Positions 33,749 through 42,799 of a DNA stretch of 64,000 nt are shown here, one piece after another. Position numbers and translations under genes: made by a program. The notes under the pieces are model-generated. The model was not told the origin of the DNA. It saw only the letters and a program-made list of their open reading frames with translations, and ran no database searches. The DNA comes from Planctomycetaceae bacterium (lineage in GTDB: Bacteria > Planctomycetota > Planctomycetia > Planctomycetales > Planctomycetaceae), in assembly GCA_021732845.1 (NCBI GenBank), contig JAKFUF010000004.1, forward strand, positions 24,893-88,892. The letters run 5' to 3'. Each line of letters begins with the position of its first letter. The stretch's first letter is position 1.

Positions 33749-34120
33749 ATGCGTATTCAATGTAAATGGAATTCTACTCTGGCCTGCGTGGCAATGATCT
33801 CCATGTTTGTGATGCCGCCTGCAAGCTATGCGGTCCCTGGCTCGATAGAGCTGGACAATGGGCTTCTCAGTAACCCGACTGCGCCAATAGTATATGAATG
33901 CAAATCCTACAAGGATGGAAGCACTGGCCTATACGATGAGTATGGCCACGTTGACCTGGTCAGCAACGGAACCATATTACAAACATGGTCGTATGAGACA
34001 GTGATAGAGAATGGGAAGACTGACTTGGATACAGTATTTAAAAAGTGCAAAGCTGAGGCTGCTCGCCTCGAAGGTGAAGACGAAGTGGTGGGCAACGCCA
34101 TCAAAGGTGGTGGAATGTAA
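33749..34120 (+). CDS. small exported protein, unknown
   Basis: A 123-residue protein with an N-terminal signal peptide (WNSTLACVAMISMFVMPPAS, cleavage likely after ASYA). The mature part contains YECKSYKDGSTGLYDEYGHV and a lysine/glutamate helix with KKCKAEAARLEGE. GAAAGGGG lies 8 bases upstream. It is flanked by a 180-bp AT-rich upstream gap and its own terminator, so it is a single-gene unit. Its composition is unlike the GC-rich genes around it. Confidence 0.6.
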   Translation: MRIQCKWNSTLACVAMISMFVMPPASYAVPGSIELDNGLLSNPTAPIVYECKSYKDGSTGLYDEYGHVDLVSNGTILQTWSYETVIENGKTDLDTVFKKCKAEAARLEGEDEVVGNAIKGGGM

Positions 34121-34139
34121 TATACATTTGCCGACGACA

Positions 34140-34173
34140 AAAAGCGCGCGGACCTGTGTTCCGCGCGCTTTTT
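34140..34173. terminator. bidirectional rho-independent terminator
   Basis: A perfect 9-bp GC stem (34144-34152/34160-34168) is flanked by A and T runs. It separates the exported-protein gene from the convergent TIGR02996 array. Confidence 0.9.
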
Positions 34174-34213
34174 CACCTGACCGATGCTTTCGGTCGAAGG
34201 CGGTGTGAGTGCG

Positions 34214-35197
34214 TCATCGTTGCCTGGCCCCGGCGCGACGATGATCCATCGTCCGGTTGATTTCCTGCATAGCATAGTCACCAATGTTGTTGCCTCCGAG
34301 GTCAAGGCAAGTGAGGTTTTTCAGGTGCGGCAAGTTCACCAGCTCCTGTGCGCCTTCGTCGTGAATGACGTTGCCGAAGAGGTTGAGGTGGGTGAGGTTT
34401 TTCAGGTACGGCGAATTCGCAAGTGATAGTGCTCCATTATTCCCGATACTGTTCAAGCCCAGGCTGAGCTGCACCAGGTTCTTCAGGTTCGGAGAGTTTG
34501 CCAGCGCCTCTACGCCTTCGTCGTGAATGACGTTGCCGAAGAGGTTGAGGTGGGTGAGGTTTTTCAGGTGCGGAGAGCTTGCCAGCGCCTCTACGCCTTC
34601 GTCGCCAATGACGTTGCCGAAGAGGTTGAGGTGGGTGAGGTTTTTCAGGTGCGGCGAGTTCGCAAGTAATCGTGCTCCATTATTCCCGATACGGTTAAAG
34701 CCCAGGCTGAGGTGGGTGAGCTTCTCCATGTGCGGGGAGTTGGCCAGGGGCGTTATCTGCTCAGCGGTAACACCGACCAGCCAGGCTTCCCGGATCGGGG
34801 CCTTCGCGAACAGGACCTTGCCGTGGCTCAGGAAATCACTGGCGGAGATCGTGATTCCGTCCGGCAGACCCCGGCTGAATTCGACTCCAGTGGCACCAAG
34901 CGCACGGAGTGGTTCCTCCCAGGCATCTTGGTACTGCCCCAGCAATTCCCGCTCCCGAGCCGCAAAATACTGGCGGCGTTCGTCCGTGAGTACACCGCCA
35001 TCGAGTTCCAATCCGGAGGCAAGCACCACCTGTGCCCGGATGAACTCCGCCTTATCGTTGAAGGGCTTCTGTTTCTCTTTGTTCCCAAGCCCATCGGCAT
35101 GGTCATCGAGCCAGTCGGCGTAGATCAGCCGCGGTACATCCTCATCGGGATGCTCGATGATGTCCGCAAGGAATTGCTTCTCCATCGCGTCCGTCAT
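34214..35197 (-). CDS. TIGR02996-LRR protein, array member 4
   Basis: A 327-residue protein. The TIGR02996 domain is MTDAMEKQFLADIIEHPDED, then RLIYADWLDDHADG, followed by a linker and RI-type LRRs of 24 residues such as HLKNLTHLNLFGNVIGDEGV (residues about 150-310). The tail INRTMDHRRAGARQR is shared by all four. The ATG overlaps the upstream stop by 4 bp. It is last in transcription and ends close to the terminator at 34140. Function is unknown; LRR solenoids usually bind proteins. Confidence 0.82.
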   Translation of the reverse strand: MTDAMEKQFLADIIEHPDEDVPRLIYADWLDDHADGLGNKEKQKPFNDKAEFIRAQVVLASGLELDGGVLTDERRQYFAARERELLGQYQDAWEEPLRALGATGVEFSRGLPDGITISASDFLSHGKVLFAKAPIREAWLVGVTAEQITPLANSPHMEKLTHLSLGFNRIGNNGARLLANSPHLKNLTHLNLFGNVIGDEGVEALASSPHLKNLTHLNLFGNVIHDEGVEALANSPNLKNLVQLSLGLNSIGNNGALSLANSPYLKNLTHLNLFGNVIHDEGAQELVNLPHLKNLTCLDLGGNNIGDYAMQEINRTMDHRRAGARQR

Positions 35198-36336
35198 CGC
35201 TGCCTCGCCTCGGCGCGACGACGATCCATCGTCCGATTGATTTCCCGTAGGGTATTGTCGTCAATGGCGGCGTCAATCAGGTAGAGTTCAGCGAGGCTGG
35301 CGAGGCTCGGCGAATTCGCAAGAACCCATGCTCCATTGTTACCGATTCGGTTCCGACTCAGGTCGAGCCGCTTTAAGTTCTTCAGGTGCGTGGAGTCGGC
35401 CAGCGCCTGTGCGCCAGTGGGACCGATGTTGTTGTTCATCAGGCTGAGATCAGTGAGGTTCTGCATGTGCGGAGAACTCGCCAGTGCTTGTACTCCACCG
35501 TCACCGATCTCGTTGATACTCAAGTCGAGGTTAGTGAGTTTCTCCATGTGCTGCGAATTCGCCAGCGCCCGTATGCCGGTAATTCCGATTTCGTTGCACC
35601 CCATACGGAGGCTGGTGAGGTTCTCTAGGTGCGGTGACTCCGCAATTGCTCGCGCTCCATCGTTCCCGATCTCGTTGTTACTCAAGTCGAGCTGCTTTAG
35701 ATTCTTTACATGTGGCGAATTCGCAAGTGATCGCGCTCCATCGTTCCCGATCTCGTTGTTACTCAAGTCGAGCTGCTTTAGATTCTTTACATGTGGCGAA
35801 TTCGCAAGTGATCGTGCTCCATTATTCCCGATACTGTTCAAGCCCAGGTTGAGGCTGGTAAGCTTCTCCAGGTGCGGGGAGTTGGCCAGGGGCGTCATCT
35901 GCTCAGCGGTAACATCGAACAGCCAGGCTTCCCGGATCGGGGCCAGATCGAACAGTTGGTCGGCATAGCTGAAGAAATCACTGGCGGAGATCGTGATTCC
36001 GTCCGGCAGACCCCGGCGATATTCGACACATGTGACGCCACGGTCGCGAAGTGGTTGTTCCCACGTGGCCTGATATGTTTCCAACAACTTCTGCTCGCGG
36101 CACTCCAGTTCCTTGCGGCGGTCGTCCGTGAGTACACCGCCGTGCTCCTTACCGGATGCGAGTGCCACCTGGGCGCGGATGAACTCCGCCTTATCGTTGA
36201 AGGGCTTCTGTTTCTCTTTGTTCCCAAGCCCATCGGCATGGTCATCGAGCCAGTCGGCGTAGATCAGCCGCGGTACATCCTCATCGGGATGCTCGATAAT
36301 ATCCGCAAGGAATTGCTTCTCCATCGCATCCGTCAT
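35194..36336 (-). CDS. TIGR02996-LRR protein, array member 3
   Basis: The longest copy at 380 residues, with about nine LRR units. Two adjacent units (HVKNLKQLDLSNNEIGNDGA) are identical, also at DNA level (about 35690-35820), showing very recent unit duplication. The N-terminal domain is identical to member 4 over the first 60 residues. It overlaps both neighbours by 4 bp, so the array is one transcript with coupled translation. Confidence 0.82.
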   Translation of the reverse strand: MTDAMEKQFLADIIEHPDEDVPRLIYADWLDDHADGLGNKEKQKPFNDKAEFIRAQVALASGKEHGGVLTDDRRKELECREQKLLETYQATWEQPLRDRGVTCVEYRRGLPDGITISASDFFSYADQLFDLAPIREAWLFDVTAEQMTPLANSPHLEKLTSLNLGLNSIGNNGARSLANSPHVKNLKQLDLSNNEIGNDGARSLANSPHVKNLKQLDLSNNEIGNDGARAIAESPHLENLTSLRMGCNEIGITGIRALANSQHMEKLTNLDLSINEIGDGGVQALASSPHMQNLTDLSLMNNNIGPTGAQALADSTHLKNLKRLDLSRNRIGNNGAWVLANSPSLASLAELYLIDAAIDDNTLREINRTMDRRRAEARQR

Positions 36337-37316
36337 CGCTGCTTCGCCTCAGTGCGACGACGATCCATCGTCCGGTTGATCTCCTGTAGGACATTGTCGC
36401 CAATGGCGGCATTAATCAGGTCGAGATGGGTAAGGTTCTCCAGATGCGGCGATTTTGCCAGCGCCCATGCTCCATCGGTATCGATTTGGTTCCGACTCAG
36501 GTCGAGCCGCTTTAAGTTCTTCAGGTGCGTGGAGTCGGCAAGCGCCTGTACGCCGACATTCCCGATCTCGTTGTTACTCAGGTCGAGCCGCTTTAAGTTC
36601 TTCAGGTGCGTGGAGTCGGCAAGCGCCTGTACGCCGACATTCCCGATCTCGTTGTTACTCAAGTCGAGGTTAGTGAGGTTCTCCATGTGGGACGAACTCG
36701 CCAACAACTGCACGCCTTCGTCGCCGAGCATGCTGCCATACAAGCTGAGGCTAGTGAGGTGCTTCAGGTGCGTGGAGTCTGCCAGTGCCCGCGCTCCTGC
36801 CACGCCGAGCGGGCGGCCTCTCAGGCTGAGGCTGGTCAGGTTCTCCAGGTGCGGGGAGTTGGCCAGGGGCGTCATCTGCTCAGCGGTAACACCGACCAGC
36901 CAGGCTTCCCGGATTGGGGCCCGCGCGAACAGGTCCTCGCCGTGGCTGAGGAAATTCCCGGCGGAAATGGTGATTACGTTTGGCAGCCCCCGGCGGAATG
37001 TGACAGTACGGGCACCAAGGGCGAGGAGTGGTTTTTCCCAAGCATCTCGGTACTGCTGCATAAGTTTCTGTTCCCGGCCCTCAAGCGCCTTACGGCGGTC
37101 GTCCGTGAGTACACCGCCATCGAGTTCCAATCCGGAGGCAAGCACCACCTGTGCCCGGATGAACTCCGCCTTATCGTTGAAGGGCTTGTGTTTCTCTTTG
37201 TTCCCAAGCCCATCGGCATGGTCATCGAGCCAGTCGGCGTAGATCAGCCGCGGTACATCCTCATCGGGATGCTGGATAATATCCGCAAGGAATTGCCGCT
37301 CCATCGCGTCCGTCAT
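36333..37316 (-). CDS. TIGR02996-LRR protein, array member 2
   Basis: A 327-residue copy. The first LRR units (LENLTSLSLRGRPLGVAGA) differ from members 3 and 4 but match member 1. Later, HLKNLKRLDLSNNEIGNVGV is present twice in tandem. The linker (ARTVTFRRGLPNVITISAGN) groups it with member 1. The 4-bp ATGA overlaps are kept. Confidence 0.82.
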   Translation of the reverse strand: MTDAMERQFLADIIQHPDEDVPRLIYADWLDDHADGLGNKEKHKPFNDKAEFIRAQVVLASGLELDGGVLTDDRRKALEGREQKLMQQYRDAWEKPLLALGARTVTFRRGLPNVITISAGNFLSHGEDLFARAPIREAWLVGVTAEQMTPLANSPHLENLTSLSLRGRPLGVAGARALADSTHLKHLTSLSLYGSMLGDEGVQLLASSSHMENLTNLDLSNNEIGNVGVQALADSTHLKNLKRLDLSNNEIGNVGVQALADSTHLKNLKRLDLSRNQIDTDGAWALAKSPHLENLTHLDLINAAIGDNVLQEINRTMDRRRTEAKQR

Positions 37317-38293
37317 CGCTGCCTCGCCTCGGCGCGACGACGATCCATCGTCCGATTGATTTCCCGTAGGGTATTGTCGTCAATGGCGGCATTAAACAGG
37401 TCGAGATGGGTAAGGTTCTCCAGACGCGGCGATTTTGCCAGCGCCCATGCTCCATCGGTATCGATTTGGTTCCGACTCAGGTTGAGCCGCTTTAGGTTCT
37501 TCAGGTGCGGGGACTCCGCAAGCGCCTGTACGCCGACATTCCCGATCTCGTTGTTACTCAAGTCGAGTTGTTTTAGGTGCTTCAGGTGCGGGGACTCCGC
37601 AAGCGCCCGTGCTCCACCCTCATTGATATTGTTACAACTCAAGTCGAGGTTAGTGAGGTTCTCCAGGTGGGACGAACTCGCCAACACCCGCACGCCTTCG
37701 TCGCCGAACATGCTGCCATACAAGCTGAGGCTAGTGAGGTGCTTCAGGTACGGGGAGTCTACCAGCGCCCGCGCTCCTGCCACGCCGAGCGGGAGGCCTC
37801 TCAGGCTGAGGCTGGTGAGGTTCTCCATGTGCGGGGAGTTGGCCAGGGGCGTTATCTTCTCAGCGGTAACACCGACCAGCCAGGCTTCCCGGATCGGGGC
37901 CAGATCGAACAGGGCTTCGCCGTGGCTCAGGAAATTCCCGGTGGAAATGGTGATTGCGTTTGGCAGCCCCCGGCGGAATGTGACAGTCCGGGCACCAAGG
38001 TCGACGATTGGCTTTTGCCACGCCTTTCGGTACTGCTGCATAAGTTTCTGTTCCCGGCCCTCAAGCGCCTTACGGCGGTCGTCCGGGAGTACACCGCCGT
38101 GCTCCTTACCTGATGCGAGTGCCACCTGGGCGCGGATGAACTCCGCCTTATCGCAGAATGCCGCACGTTGCTGTTGGTTTTGTTGTTCCCCGGCATGGTC
38201 TTCGAGCCAGTCGGCGTAGATCAGCCGCCGCCCGTCATCATCGGGATGCTCGATGATGTCCGCAAGGAATTGCTTCTCCATCGCGTCCGTCAT
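37313..38293 (-). CDS. TIGR02996-LRR protein, array member 1
   Basis: A 326-residue protein and the first gene transcribed. Its TIGR02996 domain carries a slightly different loop (HPDDDGRRLIYADWLEDHAG) from the other three. LRR units resemble member 2. Upstream (38300-38700) is a gene-free, AT-rich stretch that should contain the array promoter. No export signal is present. Confidence 0.82.
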   Translation of the reverse strand: MTDAMEKQFLADIIEHPDDDGRRLIYADWLEDHAGEQQNQQQRAAFCDKAEFIRAQVALASGKEHGGVLPDDRRKALEGREQKLMQQYRKAWQKPIVDLGARTVTFRRGLPNAITISTGNFLSHGEALFDLAPIREAWLVGVTAEKITPLANSPHMENLTSLSLRGLPLGVAGARALVDSPYLKHLTSLSLYGSMFGDEGVRVLASSSHLENLTNLDLSCNNINEGGARALAESPHLKHLKQLDLSNNEIGNVGVQALAESPHLKNLKRLNLSRNQIDTDGAWALAKSPRLENLTHLDLFNAAIDDNTLREINRTMDRRRAEARQR

Positions 38294-38724
38294 GGCCGCC
38301 TCGCCTCGGCGCGACGATGTTCCAGTGCAATCCTGTGCATCAGCCGCCGACGCATTGCATCTTCTCTTTGCCCAGAACCTGAATCAAGTGCCTGATTGAT
38401 AACTATAAACATGTCATTTCCTTAGTGAAGCTGACAAATACGGTGTCGAATATGCAGTCATGGTATCACGAGTTTATTACAAAAATGCTACCAAATGATT
38501 ACACATTTATGACATGGTGCAAAATGCGAACAAACTATCGATATACATCTGATTGAACTCAATAAACAGACTCTTGATCGCCTCGTGCCGAGCCGTCCCA
38601 GAGAGTCCAGCACAACTGGATTATCTTTCGCTTGCCTGGGCGGGCAATGCAATGTTCGAAGCATCACTCTGTTCTGAAAGCCGATAGGCAACCGCCGGAA
38701 GAGACGCCAAGGGAATGGCCGGTT

Positions 38725-39382
38725 TCAGAGATCAACCCCATCCCAATTGATGCGCTCTTTGCTCTCAAAGCTATCGGTCGCGAGAAGGGTTTGTCCGCGC
38801 AACGGCAGGAGAGGGGAATCGTCGGGAAAGTGAATGGCGTCGATGAACGGGAGCAGGGGCATGCGCAGGATTCGTCTCCAGAAGGAACGATGCTCGTCGA
38901 TGCCCACGCAACTGAACAATTCCGATGCGGTAACCAGTGCCAGGTAGATTTTGATCAGGCTTTTTGCGGGCAGTTCGATGGTCAGTCGCACGCGACCATC
39001 ATTGTCATCGAAATCCACCAGTGTCGCGTCCTTTTGACTAACCTCCTTGATCCAGGCACCGAATTGCTGAAGCAGCACGGAATGGTCGCTGAATTCCGCC
39101 GTCATTTCGCGCAGTTGAAGGGATAACTCGGCGGTGACTGGCGGTGGCGGGGGCAGCAGTCGCCACTTGCGGCGCAGCCAGAATCAAATCTTGCGGCTGA
39201 ACGCCAAACAGGTCGGCAATCCTTTTCAGGTTTGACCGATAGACCCGCGCCCCCTGCATGATCTGCTCGACGCGCCGCTGGGAGAATACACCGCGCAGGG
39301 CGATTTCGTCTGCCGCCCATCCACGCTGGATCAGCAGGATTTCAAGTTTCTTGACATCAAGCTGGTACGACCGTGCGAGCAT
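38725..39382 (-). pseudogene. frameshifted copy of the HTH regulator
   Basis: The N-terminal half reads MLARSYQLDVKKLEILLIQR, then FSQRRVEQIMQGARVYRSNL, clearly paralogous to the 25996-26679 regulator. Homology continues in a different frame (MTAEFSDHSVLLQQFGAWIK, then IELPAKSLIKIYLALV) to the stop at 38725. The shift falls near a run of five C on the coding strand, at about 39145-39160. It is either a single-base indel or a frameshifting site; a broken gene is more likely. Confidence 0.75.
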
Positions 39383-39637
39383 CCGCACTCCGAGATTGCG
39401 CTGAGATTTCGGTGAGGCTTCGGAGAGCGTTCCAGCCCCCACAAGTACCATCGGTTCAATGACGCCGGGATGAACAGCGTGCCCGTCATCCAAGTGGCGC
39501 GAAGTCTCTTGGCGGCATTTTACGGCGAGGCAGCGAATGCTGCCACCGCAATCAAGCTGCCGGCCGTGATGAGGAACGTGGTCAAAGGCCGGATCCACTG
39601 AGCATTTCGGGCGGTGAATGACGCCGCAGGTGAAGCC

Positions 39638-39883
39638 ATGAACGACAACCACAACCACGAAAGGAGGCCACGGCAAGACGGTCACATTGATCCGCCTTCC
39701 CGCAAGCGCCGCCGTTCCCGGTTGCCCGTTCAGGCAAACCTCCGGCTCGATGACTCGCTGGCTGCCAACGACCATCATCCGCTTGCGGCATCATCGCCGG
39801 ACGTTCGCGCCGCTAGCCGCCTCCGCCTCATCGCGGGTGTTCTTGCACGAATTGCGATGACCGCGATGAAGCCAACCGGCTGA
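39638..39883 (+). CDS. possible small basic protein before the recombinase
   Basis: An 81-residue frame starting MNDNHNHERRPRQDGHIDPP, with an Arg-rich segment (SRKRRRSRLPVQ) and an ending AASRLRLIAGVLARIAMTAM. It lies directly before the serine recombinase, where planctomycete elements often carry a small accessory gene. There is no clear ribosome site. Confidence 0.4.
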   Translation: MNDNHNHERRPRQDGHIDPPSRKRRRSRLPVQANLRLDDSLAANDHHPLAASSPDVRAASRLRLIAGVLARIAMTAMKPTG

Positions 39884-39949
39884 TCCGGTAAAATGATCGG
39901 CGGCGAGTTTGGTGCGGTTCATCTCCACTTGGAAAGCGCGGGTGTCGGC

Positions 39950-41680
39950 ATGCGGCATTCACAATCGAAAAAAGTAGACAAACCCCTTCGGATTGCCGGA
40001 TACGTCCGTGTTTCGTCGCAGCGTCAGGCGACCGAAGGCGATAGCCTCGTGGCTCAGGAGCACGAGATCGAGCAGGAAGTCGAGTTCCGCAAACGCCGCG
40101 AGAACCTCCAGGTCGAATCGCTGGAGTTCTACGTCGATGCCGGCAAGAGCGCGAAGGACCAGAACCGGCCGCAGCTTCAACGCCTCAAGCGGGACATAGC
40201 GGCCGGCAAGATCGACCTCGTCATCTGCTTCAAGCTGGACCGGATTACCCGAAGCCTGAAGGATTTCGTTGACCTGTGGGCGCTCTTCGCCGAACACGAT
40301 GTCAACGTCAGCTCCTTGCGGGAAAAGTTCGACACGTCCATGCCGACCGGCGAGGCGATGGTGCAACTCATCATGGTCTTCGCCCAGCTTGAGCGGAAGA
40401 TGACCGCCGAGCGAACCTTCTCGATCATGCGGGACCGAGCCGACCGTGGCCTGTGGAATGGCGGGCATGTCCTGGGCTATCGTTCGGTGAAGGATGATCC
40501 AGGCAAGCTGGAAATCGACCCGGAAGGGGCGGCCATCGTCCGCCGCATGTTCGATTCCTTCGAGGAACTCGGTTCGGCTGGTGCTGTCACGCGCCGATTG
40601 AACGAACTCGGCATTCGCCTTCCCACCTACCGCACCCGCGCGGACAAACTCCGGGGTGGCAACCTCTTCACCAAGCAGAAAGTGATCGGCATCCTCCGCA
40701 ACGCCATCTATCTCGGCCATATCCATTGGGGCGAGTCGGTGAAAGAGAACTGCCATGACCCGATCATCACCTCCCAGCAATTCGACCGCGTGCAACTCCA
40801 GATCGGCAAGATGCTCGTGCGGCGGATGAACCTCAAGAAGCCGAAAGGCCGGACCTATCTGCTGTCGGGCCTGCTGCGCTGCCAGTGTGGGGCACACATG
40901 GTCGGGGCATCGGCCCACGGCCGCACGGACAAGAACTACTACTACGTCTGCACCCGCCAGAACCACGAAGGTGGCAAATACTCTTGCAACTCGTCCCGCA
41001 TACCAGCCGAGGCCCTGGAGAACGCCATCGTCGGTCGGATTTCCGAGATTGGCCGGATGGTCGAAGCGCGAGACCGCATCGTGCAGGAAGCGCTTTCGTG
41101 CTTGGGTGGTGAGGCCGAGCGGCTACGCGAAGCCGAAGACTTGGCCCGCCGCCGGCTTGCAAAGGTCCATGCCGACATCGGCCGTTTGGTCGAGGTGCTG
41201 AAAAGCCTCGGGGCGAGGGGGCTTTCCAGCGTTCAGTCCGAACTCGAACGGCTGGAAGACGAAGAAGGGCAAATCAAGAAGAATTTGCGCGCGATCGCCA
41301 AGCGGCAGGCACCTGTCGAGCGGGTCAGTGATGATGCCCGCTCGTTTCTGGAAACATGGCAAGACATCGGCGAGTTGCTGGGGTCGGCTACGCCCGAAGA
41401 GCGGATGCAAATCCTTCAGCATTACATCGAAGTCGTCGAACTTGGCCGGATCGACCCGGACACCCGGACCGGCTCCTACGCTATGCGTCTGTTTCCGGAA
41501 GTTCGGCCCGACCGGGGCTTCGATTTTGGCGGGGATAGTGGCCCGGACGACTCAACTCCAGGCCCTGAAACGACAAACGGAGCAGTCCCCGCGAGCGAGA
41601 ACGGCTCCGTCTGTGTTAACCCCGGACGGCTTGGTTCGCATAACCGTCCAGAAAGCTCCCCGACTAGGATTCGAACCTAG
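39950..41680 (+). CDS. large serine recombinase
   Basis: About 576 residues. Resolvase domain: IAGYVRVSSQRQATEGDSL with the catalytic serine, then ICFKLDRITRSLKDF and FAQLERKMTAERT. Next come a recombinase domain (GYRSVKDDPGKLEIDPEGA, then FTKQKVIGILRNAIYLGHI), a zinc ribbon (LLRCQCGAHMVGAS, then YVCTRQNHEGGKYSC), a coiled coil and a variable tail. It integrates or excises DNA between att sites. The frame is open from 39893, but conserved sequence begins after 39950. The last codons (PTRIRT) are antisense to a tRNA T-arm, so the gene ends inside the probable att site. Confidence 0.92.
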   Translation: MRHSQSKKVDKPLRIAGYVRVSSQRQATEGDSLVAQEHEIEQEVEFRKRRENLQVESLEFYVDAGKSAKDQNRPQLQRLKRDIAAGKIDLVICFKLDRITRSLKDFVDLWALFAEHDVNVSSLREKFDTSMPTGEAMVQLIMVFAQLERKMTAERTFSIMRDRADRGLWNGGHVLGYRSVKDDPGKLEIDPEGAAIVRRMFDSFEELGSAGAVTRRLNELGIRLPTYRTRADKLRGGNLFTKQKVIGILRNAIYLGHIHWGESVKENCHDPIITSQQFDRVQLQIGKMLVRRMNLKKPKGRTYLLSGLLRCQCGAHMVGASAHGRTDKNYYYVCTRQNHEGGKYSCNSSRIPAEALENAIVGRISEIGRMVEARDRIVQEALSCLGGEAERLREAEDLARRRLAKVHADIGRLVEVLKSLGARGLSSVQSELERLEDEEGQIKKNLRAIAKRQAPVERVSDDARSFLETWQDIGELLGSATPEERMQILQHYIEVVELGRIDPDTRTGSYAMRLFPEVRPDRGFDFGGDSGPDDSTPGPETTNGAVPASENGSVCVNPGRLGSHNRPESSPTRIRT

Positions 41681-41704
41681 AACCTAGCGGTTAACAGGCG
41701 GTCT
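41656..41704 (-). other. tRNA-Asn 3' half, probable attachment site
   Basis: On the minus strand CCGCCTGTTAACCGC (anticodon GTT loop) is followed by the T-arm CTAGGTTCGAATCCTAG and acceptor strand TCGGGGA plus G. The expected CCA is replaced by CTT, and no D-arm or 5' acceptor strand is seen beyond 41704. It is therefore a partial tRNA-Asn(GUU), as left at one end of an element integrated into the tRNA gene. Confidence 0.75.
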
Positions 41705-42119
41705 GCTGGAGCGAGAAACACCGTAAAAACCAGTGTCTTTGACAACACTGACGTTCATCAATATGCATCATTTTTCAGTGGATTTCAAGGGCTTTCAAAA
41801 ATGGAGGGTAGGAGGAGGGTAGTAAATTCACGATGCGGCACATCACCGCTCGGTTCATTTTTTGCGGAGATCGGCAGTGTGACTGCAGGGTCAGACACCA
41901 TCCCACCGCGTCGTGTACGTCGTGTTCCGTGGCGATTTCCGCTCAAACTTCGCCGCCCACGCCGGATCGAGCCCCCTCGGCACCGAATTTGGCAGTCCGC
42001 GAGTCCCGGTCGACGTGGTGATGACAATTTCTGGTGTGTCCAAGTTCTTCGCTGAAGCGCTTTGATTCCACTTCTGCCGACTGATAGGGTCTCATTTCGC
42101 CGCACAACCGGAATCTGCA

Positions 42120-42485
42120 TTTCGAACAGACGCAGCCCGCTGGTCGACCGGCCTCGATCGAAGCCTTGTTGTCTGGGATGGCTCGGCAGCCGGCGGGTAC
42201 CGCCTCGCCGCGCTGCACCACGAAGCCCGTTGTGTGGCCGTTTCCCCGGACGGCCGGCAGGTCGCCACTGGAGGCGGAAACAAGCTCAGTTTCCACAAGC
42301 GTCCGCGAGTCCCAGACATGGATCGCCAGTTTGCGTATGAGGGACACGGGCGCCTGGTCCTCGCCGTGGCCTGTTCGCCGGATGGCCGGCAGTTGCTTCA
42401 GAAAGTTTTCGGTACGGCAGCATCCGCGTCCAATTCCCGACACCAGTATTTTGCCAGGCTGACCCTGTTGACGGTGGACAATGGC
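42120..42485 (+). pseudogene. WD40-repeat protein fragment
   Basis: One frame reads GLDRSLVVWDGSAAGGYRLA, then CVAVSPDGRQVATGGG and AVACSPDGRQLL, which are WD40 blades. There is no start, no complete domain and no continuation. It is a remnant of a large planctomycete WD40 protein. Confidence 0.6.
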
Positions 42486-42499
42486 CGGGTTAAATAATT

Positions 42500-42795
42500 A
42501 TGCGGGCGGATGCTGGCAGCCGACCTAAATGAGGTTCCGGTCATCCGGGACGCCCTCCCCGCACAAGGCAGCCCTTCTCGGCAGACTTATGGGCTGTCGC
42601 CGGATCGACGGAAAACGCTTCGCAACGGCTGCGTGCCGCCGCGGCACCGGCCACCTATGACCAGGAGTCCGAGAACCGGGGTGCGAGCGGCGATCTCATC
42701 GCCGCAGACCTCGTTCTCGAAAACCCTATTTTCATGGGCCAGTGGAGCGAGCTGTTTCGGCCCGTGGCACCGCAGCTGCTGGCCACTGTGAGCAG
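42500..42795 (+). pseudogene. fragment of a planctomycete kinase/SUMF1-associated repeat region
   Basis: A frame with LNEVPVIRDALPA and, after a frameshift, QRLRAAAAPATYDQ, then DLVLENPIFMGQWSELFRPV. This is a segment I recall from planctomycete kinase and formylglycine-enzyme proteins. It is broken at both ends. Confidence 0.5.
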
Positions 42796-42799
42796 GCAG

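Noticed and set aside
41328..41687. ORF ending in PRLGFEPRT
   Set aside because: This ending is the usual artefact of a tRNA T-arm read in antisense; the true gene in this region is the serine recombinase.
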